Part shown: one piece after another, positions 1 to 11,789 of the stretch
How positions within the stretch are numbered: position 1 is the stretch's first letter
Layout of the letters: the number at the start of each line of letters is the position of its first letter
Assembly: GCA_030248215.1 (NCBI GenBank)
Contig: JASANG010001117.1
Coordinates: 149,501-213,500, forward strand
From: Enoplolaimus lenunculus
Lineage: Eukaryota; Nematoda; Enoplea; Enoplida; Thoracostomopsidae
Reading direction: 5' to 3'
Length of the DNA stretch: 64,000 nt
Translations under genes and position numbers: made by a program
The notes under the pieces: generated by a model
What the model saw: only the letters and a program-made list of their open reading frames with translations
Database searches by the model: none
What the model was told of the DNA's origin: nothing

Positions 1-226
1 CGTTTTTGGCTGACCCCCCTTGTTTATAGGGGGGTCGCTATCATATGAAAACCCCTAAACTAATCTATAACGAGACCATGTTTGACGCCGCATACATAAA
101 GTGCCATGGTTCACATCGGTTGTATCCCCTCTAAACAAAGGGGTGTAGGGCAAAAACGCCACGCGTGCCGGGTACATTGTTTTCTACACAGAATATGCCC
201 AGTGGCACACTCTTGTTAAATAGCGA
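1..226. mobile_element. Family H MITE, partial copy cut by the window start
   Basis: This matches 11290-11584, 5090-5390 and 15783-16059 nearly base for base (the stretch with CGCGTGCCGGGTACATTG, then a CCCAGTGGCACACTCTTG end). The left end lies outside the window. Families were defined by comparing copies within this window only. Confidence 0.75.
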
Positions 227-326
227 TTATCCACGGTTGAAATTAATAGTCTCGCTTTTTGGTCGCTTAGGCTCGCAAGGAAAACAATATTGTATTTGTC
301 TGAAAAATTTTAATTTTTAACTTTTG

Positions 327-774
327 AGGCACCTTAGATTAAGTTTAGGGAGGGCTCTTTATACACGTGCCCCCATCTCACTAATATATATCGAGTAACC
401 CAGACTTAAATATTATTCGATATCAACCATAATTAAAGGTTAAGAAATTGTTAGAATAAAGCTACATCATTGTGTTAGTTTACCTTCCAATTGCTTGCCT
501 GGCCAGTGTATAGATACGCTGCACCCCTGATATACCCATTCACACGTGCAAGGCACCTTAGATTAAGTTTAGGGAGGGCTCTTTATACACGTGCCCCCAT
601 CTCACTAATATATATCGAGTAACCCAGACTTAAATATTATTCGATATCAACCATAATTAAAGGTTAAGAAATTGTTAGAATAAAGCTACATCATTGTGTT
701 AGTTTACCTTCCAATTGCTTGCCTGGCCAGTGTATAGATACGCTGCACCCCTGATATACCCATTCACACGTGCA
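327..774. repeat. Tandem duplication, 2 x 224 bp, apparently identical
   Basis: Bases 327-550 and 551-774 read the same throughout, from AGGCACCTTAGATT to CATTCACACGTGCA. The second copy runs on into the family C element. Identity this complete means a very recent duplication or an assembly duplication. Confidence 0.9.
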
Positions 775-1043
775 AGTTTTTGCAGCGAGAACACGCAGCT
801 GCAACTTGCACGAAATACTTGCAGCTGTAAGTATTTTCAAAGCAACATTTCGATTGACCAATCAAACTGCATCTGCAAGAAATTTAAGCGACTTGCAACT
901 GCATTCACAGGTGCGAATTAAATTCAATGGCATGAATTTCACTGAATAATTTGCCGCTGTAAGAACTTCAAAGTTGTTTTGTGACCAAACTTGCATATGC
1001 AAGTTGCACGTACATGTTTTTGCTGCAAAACCTTCCACGTGTG
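760..1043. mobile_element. Family C MITE (TTAA-type, piggyBac-like)
   Basis: It starts CCCATTCACACGTGCAAG and ends in the reverse form CCACGTGTGAAGAG, with GCAGCTGCAA blocks inside. Related copies are listed at 3015, 8497, 12174, 14390, 22660 and 38812. Confidence 0.7.
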
Positions 1044-1231
1044 AAGAGAACTTAAGGACTTATCATAGACTTGTTTCCACGAAGTAGAAAAATTTATGAA
1101 ATTTAAAAGCAACGATGTAGTCCGTAAACCAAAAAAATTTTCATTGATATACTGTTACACGGTGACCAGCGGCAATTGCCGTGCGTTGCCATATACAGTG
1201 CTGCCGGATAACGCCGGAGACGGCATTAATC

Positions 1232-1389
1232 CAGGCCCGTAGCCAAGCGGGGGCAGGGGGGGGGGCTTAGCCCTTGGAAAATTCCCCCTAGAAAATTTTC
1301 AACCTTGCTTGCAAGTCACTAAAACCCTTAAATGCCAATCTTAAAAATTTTTTATCACCCCAAGATTGGTGAGCTGGCTACGGCCCTGC
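1232..1389. mobile_element. Family J MITE (hAT-like)
   Basis: Inverted ends CAGGCCCGTAGCC and GGCTACGGCCCTG are flanked by CATTAATC and CATTAATA, an 8-bp target-site duplication with one mismatch. The interior is G-rich and C-rich and non-coding. Confidence 0.75.
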
Positions 1390-1787
1390 ATTAATATAGT
1401 GAAAAAATATAGACCCACCGCTAATTGAACTGTAACCCAATAGTTATCCAGATGGTTTGGCTACAAAGTATGATTCCTATTGAAATTCTACCATGTTCTC
1501 TTCATGAACTTGTACATGAAACCAAGTGCGATAGAAACGAGGGCGTTAAATACTCAGAGTCAAGTCCAACGAGGGCCTACCCAAGTCTTCGGCCCTCACC
1601 GCAGGAATAGAAACCAAAATTTTAAACGATTCCCATAGCAGTGAAATTGCGTTTCTGAATCAGCCACTGCTGTGACAGTTATTTTGTATAAAATACAGAC
1701 AATTATTTCAGCTCTGCGTGTAGAAGAAACTTTTTTTAATCAAATAAACTAGACATAATTGACGCGATATTATAGCAAAAACATTAT

Positions 1788-1882
1788 ATATAAGTATATA
1801 AATATAAATAAATAAATAAATAAATAAAAATATATATGTATTTATAAATATAAATAAATAAATAAACAAATAATATATATAC
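1788..1882. repeat. AAATA/AT microsatellite
   Basis: Runs of AAATA and alternating TA make up nearly the whole stretch. Confidence 0.9.
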
Positions 1883-2283
1883 GAAGCAACGAGTGATCCT
1901 GTCACAGTGTTTAGTTGTACTGCTGTTCACTACTATAAACAAACTTGACCATTTAGATGTTAAGCCCTCATGGACTCGTTTCGGTAGAAATCATTTTTTA
2001 TACATTTTTGCGCTCCGGCAACCTGATTGGAGCAAAGTGAAGCTCATTCCCTAAAACTGTTTTGCCCCCCCATAAATTGTAGCACCAATTGTAAAACATA
2101 TGAATGCAATGCTTATTCGTTGCAAGGGAATCAGTTCTAAGCACATTTTAGACACGAATTTCTGAGCTTTTTAGATAAATGTATGAAAATAGTCTAAACT
2201 GTTTAAGGATGTATGAGTCGTGAAATTTTAAGACAATTGTTTTTGTATCTATGACGGGATCATATAAACCGTTTGATCGTCCG

Positions 2284-2337
2284 ATTTCAAAGGAAATGTG
2301 TACATGCGCAATTTCAAAGGAAATGTGTACATGCGCA
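2284..2337. repeat. 27-bp perfect direct repeat, two copies
   Basis: The unit beginning ATTTCAAAGGAAATG and ending ACATGCGCA occurs twice, head to tail, without a mismatch. Confidence 0.95.
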
Positions 2338-3014
2338 ATAGTTTAATTGTTGGTTAACATTAACCCCGAAACGTGTGCAAACCGCAACAGTTTTTTAACA
2401 TATTTTTCATTAGTAATTGACAAGAAATTTTATTATATCCGGCTATCGAGCAATTTCTGCCGGATATTTATCCGGATATCCGAAATTAAATTTTGTATTT
2501 GGTTCTATTTCGAACCTCAATTTTAGTTTTTTAAGAACTTCGTTTAAACTAGTAGCTCTCAATGAACTGGTCTAATACTTAAAAATCATTGTTATATGTC
2601 GGATGCGTCGAAATTATTAACATTTTGAATGAATTTTGTAATTCTTATTTCATTTCGAACCAATTACAACATGTCTGTAACAAATAATGCGAGACAGACA
2701 CGTGATTTATGACTAATTTTGAACGTAAAAATAACATAATTTCCGTTATTTCTATAACGGAAACGGATACCGATTTTTAGTAGAAGCGGAAACGGAAACG
2801 AATATCCTGTTACACACTGCCGGAATCTATTTTATTTTCAAATAATTCGTTATTCGCGTTAGTCTTTCGAATTTGTGTTGGTTTGGTTCTGGTTGGTATA
2901 CTTTAATTTGAAGATTCAGCATTCTTTTACTCCGTTCGACTAAGATGCCTATATCTTATTTTTACTATTATGAATACATCGGTTAATAGTATACAATAGG
3001 ATTAAGCCTCAATT

Positions 3015-3200
3015 AAACTACAAGTGCAAGAAATTCGAGCGACTTGCAACTGCATTCACATGTGCGAATTAAATTAAACCCCATGAATTCTAGTGAATAA
3101 TTTGCCGCTGCAAGAACTTCAAAGCTGCTTTGTGACCAAACTTGCACACGCAAGTTGCACGCGCAAGTTTTTTGCAGCAAACGCTTGCACGTGTGAATAG
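3015..3200. mobile_element. Family C MITE, 3' part
   Basis: The right end reads GCTTGCACGTGTGAATAGGG followed by TTTTAA, the TTAA-type flank seen in other C copies. The left part resembles 840-960. Confidence 0.65.
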
Positions 3201-3569
3201 GGTTTTAACCCAAGAACCAATTGTAGAACGTAGAACCTGAGAACGAAAAAACCGCTGGATAAAGACAATCAATGGTGATTTGTTTAAAATAAAAACACGC
3301 CATTCCGTATGTTTTAAATTCGATGTGGTTAAATACGAAATAAAAAGGAAAAAAACAACCTTTGAAACATCACAACGTCAATTTTGATTGAACTGCTATA
3401 AATCAAATGAAAACAATGGTCAATCGCCTCCGGGGGCCGAACACAGGTTCGACTTACCAGCGTCACAATGAGAGAACAAATTCGGCAAAAAAACGCAACG
3501 AACTTTGACGTGAAAGGTTTTTAGAGAAATCAGCCTGATTTTCTTCGCAAAATTTGAAGCCGGAGTCAA

Positions 3570-3645
3570 ATGTGCAATTTTTGCAACAAGAACATGCAAT
3601 TGCAACGTGCACGAGTAACTTGTAGCTGCAAGTATTTGCAGTGAA
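3570..3645. mobile_element. Diverged family C fragment
   Basis: It has the sequence order of the C left end (AATTTTTGCAACAAGAACATG, then a GCAATTGCAACGTGCACG-like block) but no recognisable outer terminus. Confidence 0.45.
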
Positions 3646-3837
3646 ATATTTATTAAGTGGGCATGTAAAGTTTGCATTAATACAAGCCAAAGTTTCATGG
3701 ATTTCATTCTATTTGGTACTATCAAATGTTTACTCAGGTAACGTGTACTAGGAGTCGTTAGTTGAACCCGAGTGCATTTTTTCTTGTGGGGTCAAGCGCT
3801 TTCGCAATGTGTATACTGTGAAATAAGACATTCGTTA

Positions 3838-3990
3838 ACCAATACACGCTTTACGTTTACAGAATTAGACTATCAGTAAACTCAGAGATGTCAAATTGTT
3901 TTGTAGAACGATTTGTACATTATTAATAACGTTTTTACCACTGTGCTGTAACGCTGCCCAAAATACGTATACGAGACGTTCCAACTACAG
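3838..3990. repeat. Repeat M, copy 1
   Basis: ACACGCTTTACGTTTACAGA followed by ATTAGACT and later TTTTGTAGAACGAT recurs at 33388-33545 in the same order. Its nature is unknown. Confidence 0.6.
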
Positions 3991-4448
3991 ACGAGAGGAG
4001 AAATTTGAATTTATTTCAAGTATTTTTCAACTGCGCGGTTTACTAAACGCATAACACGGTGGGATTAAGCGTCGAATTATACGTTACCCCCCCATCCAAC
4101 AAAAACATACAAAATAAACAGCCAATAGGAAGCTTAAAAATTCGTCTTCGAACAACCGAAAAACGTTCAGTCCGTACGGTTCAAGTTTATTTAGCAACGG
4201 TGTCGTTTACCGAAACGTTGCCGCAAATATAACGCCAGAACCAAACACGAAATACTATTATGAGTAGGTTTGAAATTAGATACCTGTCTGTATACATTCC
4301 GGTTCAGAATAAATCTATTAATTCACGGACGTTCAATCAAGGGAACATAGGAAATCGCCGCGGCTCCTCGCAAATTTAGACTCACGTCCGTCGGTCAGGG
4401 ACACTGTTTTATGGACGCAAACGGTTTGCCAATTTGCTGTTTAAACAA

Positions 4449-4533
4449 CCAATCGTTTTATTCGAATTTGCTGACGTGGGTTCTCACCGATCTGAATTTG
4501 TCGCTACGCCATTGGTTCAATTTGGTATAAAAA
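4449..4533 (+). promoter_or_regulatory. Promoter-like cluster: CCAAT, reverse CCAAT, TATAAAAA
   Basis: CCAAT lies at 4449-4453, ATTGG at 4511-4515 and TATAAAAA at 4526-4533, in a locally GC-richer stretch. A short frame starting at the ATG at 4568 follows. No gene body was found downstream, so this may be a decayed promoter or chance. Confidence 0.25.
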
Positions 4534-4771
4534 CGCCGTTGAGTTTGTGTTGAAACGCTGTCTCAAAATGTGTTGCGTAGCCGGTGCGTATCCCGTTGAA
4601 AACGTTTAGAAAAATGATTTTCATCATTTCGAACTGGCTGATCCACGGACGCACCCAGGCCTACGACCCTCAAATCTGGATCAAACCAAAATTTTGTATT
4701 AAAATTTTTGTTCATGAATTTAATTTTGTTTGTTGTTCTTTTCGTTCGCGAGCTTTTTTCACTGTTATATG

Positions 4772-5027
4772 TACACTGTAAATTTCAGTGAGTTGATTTT
4801 AATTCAAAATGAGTTGAATCACTCAGTTTGAGTTAGGACTATCAGAACTCAAAATTTTGAGTTGATTCGATTCATTCTGAGTTAATTAACCAATTCGCCC
4901 AGAGTCAGCTCCACTCAGATTGAGAATCAACTCAATTCAGAGTGAGTTAATGTTTACTGATATTAATTCAGAAATAACCAACTCGCTAGCTGAATTGATC
5001 GATCAATTCATTTGAATTTACAGTGTA
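4772..5027. mobile_element. Family B MITE with TA target duplication
   Basis: The ends CACTGTAAATTTCAGTGAG and AATTTACAGTG are flanked by TA on both sides. The interior is made of GAGTTGA/TCAACTC words in both orientations. Tc1/mariner-type ends are inferred from the TA duplication. Confidence 0.85.
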
Positions 5028-5089
5028 GCACGAACCAGTCAGAAATTTGTGGATGCATCATTGCTGGTTTATACGTTGTATCAGTGCAA

Positions 5090-5390
5090 TCAAGAGTGCA
5101 TGATACAACAGTATGCAACTCTTGTGGTTCTGCATGGTACAAATTGTACCACCGGGCGTTGCGTTTTTTGCCGACTCCTTTGTTTAGAGAGAGGTCGCTG
5201 TCACATGCAATACCACTGAATTGAACAATGAGCGGATCATTTTTGATGTCGGTTACACACAGTGGCATTGTTCGCACAAATTGTAACTCCTCTAAATAAG
5301 GCGGGTCGGGTCAGTTAAAAACCCAATGCGTGCTGGGTACATTTTGAACAACGCGGAACCCCAAGTGTTGCATACTCTTGCATCCTACAC
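5090..5390. mobile_element. Family H MITE
   Basis: It has the same interior order as 11290-11584 (TGCATGGTACAAA, a GAGGTCGCTGTCA block, CAACGCGTG-like end block). The end CCAAGTGTTGCATACTCTTG is a diverged inverted terminus. Confidence 0.7.
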
Positions 5391-5609
5391 TGTAAATTCC
5401 AATGAGTTGATTAATCAATTCAGCTAGCGAGTTGGTTATTTCTGAGTTAATAACAGTAAACTTTAACTCACTCTGAGAATTGACTTTGGAAGAGTTGATT
5501 AATTAACTCTGAATGAATTGAATCAACTCCAAATTCTGAGTTCTGATACACCTAACTCAAACTGAGTGATTCAACTCATTCTGAGTTAAAATCAACTCGC
5601 TGCAGTACA
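5386..5609. mobile_element. Family B MITE
   Basis: It begins TACACTGTAAATTCCAATGA and ends in ATCAACTCGCTGCAGTAC. It sits back to back with the H element before it, so two different transposons abut here. Confidence 0.75.
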
Positions 5610-7011
5610 CGAGGGTGGTGTAACTGTATCCCCTAGCAAATCCGGCCGGTATCCATGACGAAAATATAAATTTAGCTCAAACCGTTTTTTATTATATTTC
5701 AGCGGTATCTAACGCTATTTTGTTCAAGTGAACTCAAAAATATATCCAACAAGTAGCCACACTTAAACTTAAGGCAAACTGGACGAATCGTAGACTGAAA
5801 CTAATTTATAGTCTGATCACGAACCACAATAATTTTATGCCAAAACTGTTTAAGCTTTAAAAATTCTAAAAATATATACCGGAATATCACTTACATTTAG
5901 GGCCAATATTCTCAAATATGTATAGCACGTATCACCAGTTAGTGGTAGGTTTTCAAACAAGCCAACTGAAACAGTCGTTGAAGAACTCGGCTTACATACT
6001 GCCATCAATCAAATGTAAAAAATCCGCTAATTTTTGAAAATACTCCATTGGCTGATTCGAAAGACCAATCAATTAGAGACATGTTTGACTGCTAAACATT
6101 CAGCCAATTAGTGAAATTTTGAAGATATTTCGCGACGATCGAGAAGCCAAACGCAATTTTAGCACCAATCCCTATGGTCAATGGCTATTCGATAGATGAT
6201 GGCCTTAACAGTACAAAGAACCGTTTTAAACCTAAAGCCTAAGCCAATGCCGCAGCATATAGACATATTCATAAGCCGAACCCTAAGGCAAAGCCAAAAT
6301 CGCAGCGTAAGAAGAAACATATTCGTAAAGCCTAAACGTAAGCGTAAAGCAAAAAAAATTAGTCTAAAACTTAAGCTTAACTCGCGCTAAAAATAATCTG
6401 TCCCTCCTTTATATATTCGCCAAAAAATTGATTTGGTTTTTCAAGCCTTGTCGAAATGTGGTAAAAATACTTTCCTTCCAGTAATGGCGTTATAAAAATT
6501 TACTAAAATTGTTGCATACAAAATAATTAATAGTCGAAAAAGAACAGCGTGAAGCCAAACGTAATTTCAGAACTAAATTTCAATTTAAAAATATTCCCAA
6601 TCCCCGTTGGATGGGCCTGGCTTGGATGGCAGCGCTCGATGCATTCGACATTGTTTTTTTGGATCATTTTGAAAAATGTTCTGAGTTCTGTATGATACGA
6701 GATAATGGCAAAAGCTGACCATACAACTTGATTTTAAACAAAACACAGGTGTTTGACGAAAAAAATCACTAAAGTCACAAATTCTTTAAAATTCAAATTT
6801 CAAATACAAATATTTATTACAATTTCACGGAGGTAAGAGACATTCCTGCTATGCAGAAAATAAAAACACTGGAACACAACTTAATGCCCTAAACAAAAAA
6901 TGGCATATATTTCTAATTTCATCTTTTCAACTAGTATCATGTTTAAGTTAATTGGTCATGACGCTGCAGTGTTAACCAGATTTGAACCAGTTTCATTCAC
7001 AGCTGTACAGT
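5610..7011. other. No gene seen; family A-derived patch at about 6190-6392
   Basis: At 6190-6392 the words CCTAAGCC, AAGCATATTC-like and AAAAATTAGTCTAAAACTTA recur as in family A, but diverged and without clean ends. The rest is AT-rich DNA with no convincing exon. Confidence 0.5.
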
Positions 7012-7394
7012 AGTGACCCGAATAAGATGGGGAAGCAATAAAAGCAAGTCCCTAAGTCCCAATCAATAGGAGTCCGTATACTTAATATGAGTCCATACGC
7101 GACGAGAGTCCATAAACTGTAATTAGAGTCCATAAATGTCAATTATCCCTAATTGTAGTGTATAAATGATTCAAGGTCCAAATAACAACCGGCATAAATT
7201 TTATTTTATTATTAAATAATTCAGAAAATAATTAGCGGATATGGCAACCGGCAAAAACGCTACGGAAGGTCAATTCTTCCCAAAAGGGTGAAAGACATAA
7301 CACCTGGGTTGTCGGTCCAACTAAACGAAGACCGGCACAGCGCAGGTTAGAAATAAATATCAGTTCCTCCTCTTATTCTAGTTAGTACAGTACA
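7012..7394. mobile_element. Family F element
   Basis: The left end is CAGTAGTGACCCGAATAAGA and the right end CCTCTTATTCTAGTTAGTAC, next to TA on each side. Repeated GAGTCCATA/GAGTCCGTA words lie inside. It is related to 37121-37562 and 42064-42491. Confidence 0.7.
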
Positions 7395-7550
7395 TCTGAA
7401 GGTTTATTATCTTTACACAATGGTACCTTCTAAAATTTATTTTAGGCGACCATCAGTAGCCCAGATATATTCCTCAGACTAAAAGCGTGTACCTCAGCTT
7501 CGTAAGGATAGATCTTCAATTAGTTATCCTTTAAGCGAAAACTGGTCGAA

Positions 7551-7790
7551 ATCAGTGGCGGATCCAGAAACTCCTGGTAACGAGAAAAACTTCAAAGTTA
7601 AGGAAGATGAACTTTCTAGCCTATGATATCTTGTTTGTTACTTGGACGAAGAGGTTTTGTGTTCTTTTACCCGTATTCGCCAATTACCATAACTGTGATT
7701 ATAGCTTACGTTGGTTTTCCCCCTGAAACCATTTACACTCGGCATCCGGTTGGGGGGGTGCATACCCCATCGCCCCTGGATCCGTCCATG
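7551..7790. mobile_element. Family K MITE (CAGTGGCGGATCC ends)
   Basis: The left end is CAGTGGCGGATCCAGAAACT and the right end CGCCCCTGGATCCGTCC. The same end type occurs at 10832-11024, 24912-25379, 38130-38330 and 45876-46034. Confidence 0.6.
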
Positions 7791-8496
7791 TCTAGAATTT
7801 AAGCCTACTCTATTATAGTTCCTCAGAATATTAAAAATATCTAAACATCTGGCAAAAAAGCTCTTTCTGAGCAAACCAATATATTTTCCTGTAGTCTAAA
7901 GCCAATTGGCTTTGAACGCCAAGAATTAATGGCGAAATATTTTTTATGAAAATTTATTCAGCAATAAAAATTCATCAAAAAAAATCTTTAATTTGACTCA
8001 GTTTCTTTGCTATCTCCAGCTTCACATTTTATAGCATTGACTCAAAGATGTGTTTACGTTTTCTAAGTAACATGTGCATGACTGATTGAAACTGTCTGTC
8101 TTAAACTATTAGCCACCGTTCAGCGACGTAGTTAGGGCCAGAGTTTTAGGGATTATTACCCACGGTTTACAACGTCTGTCCTGAGGGATTTGGAAATTTT
8201 TCCACGAAGTAACACAACAAACCGTTTTCGTTTTTGCAATTTTTAGAGAGCGGAATTCCGTCGGCTTTCTCGACAACGCCCCTGGCTGCAGTTTGCAAGA
8301 TTGAGGCAATCGTGAAAATATCAAATGTTTATTCATTTTGTCGTTTGAGTTCAAGTAAATTTGTAAACAGGCAAGCAAATCAAGCAAACATGATCCATCA
8401 AACTTGGAGCCAATATTACTTTGACGGGAGTAACAGTAATACCCACCCTCACATTCCTTAGCCTAAGCTTAAGCGTAAACAAACCGGAAGCCATAG

Positions 8497-8582
8497 TCAC
8501 ACGTGCAAGTTTTTGCTTCGAGAATGTGCAACTGTAAATTGCTTGCAGAACTTGCATTTTTTCATCATCCAATGAGAAAGCG
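8497..8582. mobile_element. Family C MITE, short copy
   Basis: TCACACGTGCAAGTTTTTGC and then CCAATGAGAAAGCGGCTGC match the left half of the copy at 12174-12389. Confidence 0.6.
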
Positions 8583-9340
8583 GCTGCGACAGAAACAGTA
8601 GTTTAAAGCTAAAACATATTTTATTGGATTTCTAATCATTGTGCTTAGGCTTAATTTTTAGCTTACTATACACTTAAAACAGGTTGTCTTAAATTCATGA
8701 AATATTGTGTGAAATTTGTGATAATTATGTCTTGATACAGAGTCCGTACATACATATAATGAATTCAGACGATTATTTCTTGAATTTTTCAGAAATATGA
8801 GCTTGAAAATTTTCAACCTTAAAAATCAGAAATTAATTAACACTTTTGCTTCATAAACAATTAAAACAAATATTTCTAAAACATGAGACAAATATGGCTA
8901 AAATATAAAGACTTGTATTACTGACTTTCCATGCAGGTAAGTTTTCAAAACTAAGATTTTCCAGCAAATCCGACTCCAAAATAAAGGACGAACGCTCAAA
9001 GAATATAAGTAATTTCACAATCTAAGATACGTCCAAGACGTAAACTTAATAGGTTGAGGGAAGTACGAGCTCAACCCGACATTTCCTAAAAATTCAATTA
9101 ATTTACTGTTAAGAATATAAAAGCTACTCGTTTACGTATACATTGAAATCGGAAAATTACTACTTATAAAGGACATTTCGTTGAAAGAACGAAATTTGGG
9201 TCTTATAAATTAGCAAAAAGCAATTTCTGGAATGTTAGACTTTTATGGTTTAAGTGAAAATCTTGAAATTTCAAGACAATTTTTTGTGCGTATGCTTACT
9301 CTGCTTGTTGTAGATTCGAACCGTTAGGGGTAATATTATT
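8583..9340. other. No gene seen; AT-rich intergenic DNA
   Basis: No exon with both splice signals and no repeat family end was recognised. Confidence 0.55.
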
Positions 9341-9383
9341 GCGCCTGCCCGAGACTGGGAGGCTCGAACCCGGGAACTCCATT
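9341..9383 (-). repeat. tRNA-like B-box fragment
   Basis: On the minus strand CCCGGGTTCGAGCCTCCC resembles a tRNA T-arm / Pol III B box. No A box or acceptor stem is evident nearby, so this is at most a relic of a tRNA or SINE. Confidence 0.3.
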
Positions 9384-9656
9384 GTAAAAATCTGTCCTTG
9401 GCAGGTGTATAAATCAATACTCTTCATGATTCGTTGCAGGTTTTATTTACGAAACCACTTTTCTTCCACAGATGCTTTCGGAAAACGGCTTCTATGCAGA
9501 TTGCTCATACGTTTAAAGATAAGGTTTAGGCAAAGGTTCACGCTTAAGCTTAGGCGCCTGAAGACCTTTTCTTAAGCCTCAATCTAAGCCTACAGCCTAA
9601 AACTGTCGGGTGAAGTGTATAAGATTGTAGAATACACAGTCTCACAGCGAAGTGAA

Positions 9657-9836
9657 AAAGCGATATTCGAATTATTATTATTATTATTGTTAATATTATT
9701 ATTAGTATTATAATCATAATTGTTAGTATTATTGTTATTATTATTGTTATTGTTATTATTATTATTATTGTTATTATTATTATTGTTGTTATTATTATTA
9801 TTATTGTCATTATTATTATTAGTATTATTATTACAA
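9657..9836. repeat. TTA trinucleotide microsatellite
   Basis: About 180 bases of TTA with scattered TTG and TCA variants. The Ile-rich reading frame across it is an artefact. Confidence 0.95.
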
Positions 9837-10365
9837 AGTTACCCTTTAAAGTAGACCAAATGCCATTTGCCTATACCGCTAAAGTAAAAAAAAAGATAAA
9901 CGATTGACGTAAAATGTATTCAACCAGTTTCAAGTTAAAATGGGGGCAAAAGCAAAAACAGTTTCATAAAAGGTTTAGTCGAAAACCATAATAAACATGG
10001 AGATGGTACAGTAAAACTGCCATGTAGCAACGGCAAACTTTGACCATAGAAGAACGGCTTTTGAAGGACATTAATAATGCATCCTTGAGCAATGTAAAAT
10101 TACCCGAATAATAATTACATACCTGCCTGCCATCACTTTTAGCCTCTTTGTTGCTCTATAACTACCGGAGTATTGTGTTTAAAATGTGAAAATTTTGAAA
10201 AGTTTCATCATTGCAAACAGCTTGCAACTGTGCGCTTTTACTGGTGGATATAAGCGGAGGGCCTACTCAGGCCATGGTACCCTAATGGGGATTAAAACCA
10301 AAATTGTATGAAGATTTAGTGCTAAAATTCCACTCGTCTTGCATTTCATCACAATGAATTCGAGG

Positions 10366-10582
10366 TGTGGTCGAAGGTCGGGTTTTGCGATTTCGGGATT
10401 TTGGGATATGGTCGAAGATGGGATTTTGGGATTTCGGGATATGGTCGAAGGCGAGATTTTAGGATATCGAGATATGGTCGAAGGTGGGATTTTAAGATTT
10501 CAGGATTTGGTCGAAGATGGGATTTTAAGATTTCAGGATATGGTCGAAAATGGGATTTTGGGATTTCGGGATATGGTCAAAA
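10366..10582. repeat. 33-bp minisatellite, about 6 units
   Basis: The unit GATATGGTCGAAGATGGGAT plus TTTGGGATTTCGG repeats about six times with substitutions. Because 33 is a multiple of 3, open frames of 101 and 124 codons run through it in two frames. I judge them non-coding. Confidence 0.9.
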
Positions 10583-10831
10583 CTGGAATCAGGAGGTCCA
10601 AAATATTATGCATGAGGTTATACCATCCCAAAATAACATCCTGACTACGCCCTGCCTAAACATCACAGTTTTTTATGCAAGAAAACTGTATATGACAAGA
10701 ATTTTCAGTTTGCAGCCATATTATTTTGCCTTTTTATAACAAATTTTTGAAACCTCCTGACATTTTGTAACCAACGACGTGTCCAAAACGTGCTGTTGAG
10801 AAAAACACAGTCAATAATTGTCATAAACCAT

Positions 10832-11024
10832 CATTGCCGGATCCAAGGGGAACACCAGAGCCTAACACCCACCGACAGGAATAACAACGAAAATTTTGTT
10901 TTAAAAAATTGTTAATTTTAAGTACTAAAATTGCGTCTAACTTATCGCTCGCTTAATAGTTCGGAAACTGGTTGACAATATTTTACGGTTGCTTGTCTGT
11001 TAGAAATTTCTGGATCCGCCGCTG
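10832..11024. mobile_element. Family K MITE
   Basis: The ends are TGCCGGATCCAAGGGG and AGAAATTTCTGGATCCGCCG, as inverted copies of the K terminus. Confidence 0.6.
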
Positions 11025-11289
11025 TAATAAATATTTTAAGCTCTCACACTAATGAATAAAGCATATTTCTGCCTGATAAATGCTGCTGTTTTGTTTCATG
11101 ATCTCGCGTTCATTACGCATTAATATAATTTTTTCGTTTTACACCGCCGTATATGCGTGATTGTCGTCTAGAAACGCATATAATTTTGGCAAAATTGGGC
11201 AAAATTTGGCAAAATTTGGTGCAAAATCTGTCAAACTCAAACCTTAAGTTTGTTTTCTTGTGTTGTTTTGGCAGCTGTAAGTTTTGTCA

Positions 11290-11584
11290 AGAGTTGATGA
11301 TACAAGAGTGTGCAACTCTTCGGGTTACGCATGGTGCAAAATGTACCACCGGATGTGTCGTTTTCGGTCGTGCCCTCCTTATTTATAGGGAGGTCGCTAT
11401 CATATGAATACCCGTAAACTAAACCATAAGGGGACTATGTATGACGCCACATACATAAAGTGCCATTGTTCGCACCGGTTGTACCCCCTCTAAACAAAGG
11501 GCGGATAGGGCAAAAACGCAACGCGTGCCGGGTACATTGTTTTCTACACAGAATATGCCCAGTGGCACACTCTTGTTAAATAGT
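11290..11584. mobile_element. Family H MITE, best complete copy
   Basis: The left end is ACAAGAGTGTGCAACTCTTC and the right end GCCCAGTGGCACACTCTTGT; the outer bases ACAAGAGTGTGC are inverted copies of each other. The interior equals the window-start copy (1-226) with few changes. Confidence 0.8.
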
Positions 11585-11667
11585 GATTGTCCACTCTTGG
11601 TTTTGGCAACTTTTCAATGCAAACATTATTTTGTTCTCTGTTCCAAAATACGTTTTGAATTCACAGA

Positions 11668-11673
11668 TTTATT
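11668..11673 (-). terminator. AATAAA polyadenylation signal of the 11.8-15.5 kb gene
   Basis: AATAAA on the minus strand lies about 117 bases past the proposed stop codon at 11790, a normal spacing for a short 3' UTR. Confidence 0.55.
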
Positions 11674-11789
11674 TTAAAACAACGATTTATGTTCAACAGG
11701 CAGTTGAAGGAGCTGTAACTTGAAATCATTGCCAATTTTTCAATATTTTTGTCTTAAAATGGCCCAATTTAGCATACGAACATGACATT

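Larger units (their letters stand above)
1390..3014. other. No gene seen; AT-rich intergenic DNA
   Basis: Only short chance reading frames lie here. The stretch contains an A/T-rich microsatellite (1788-1882), a 27-bp direct repeat (2284-2337) and remnants resembling family L near 2440-2830 (GGAAACGGAAACGAATATCC). Confidence 0.6.

Noticed and set aside
10339-10739. Overlapping 101- and 124-codon frames
   Set aside because: 33-bp minisatellite open in two frames at once.
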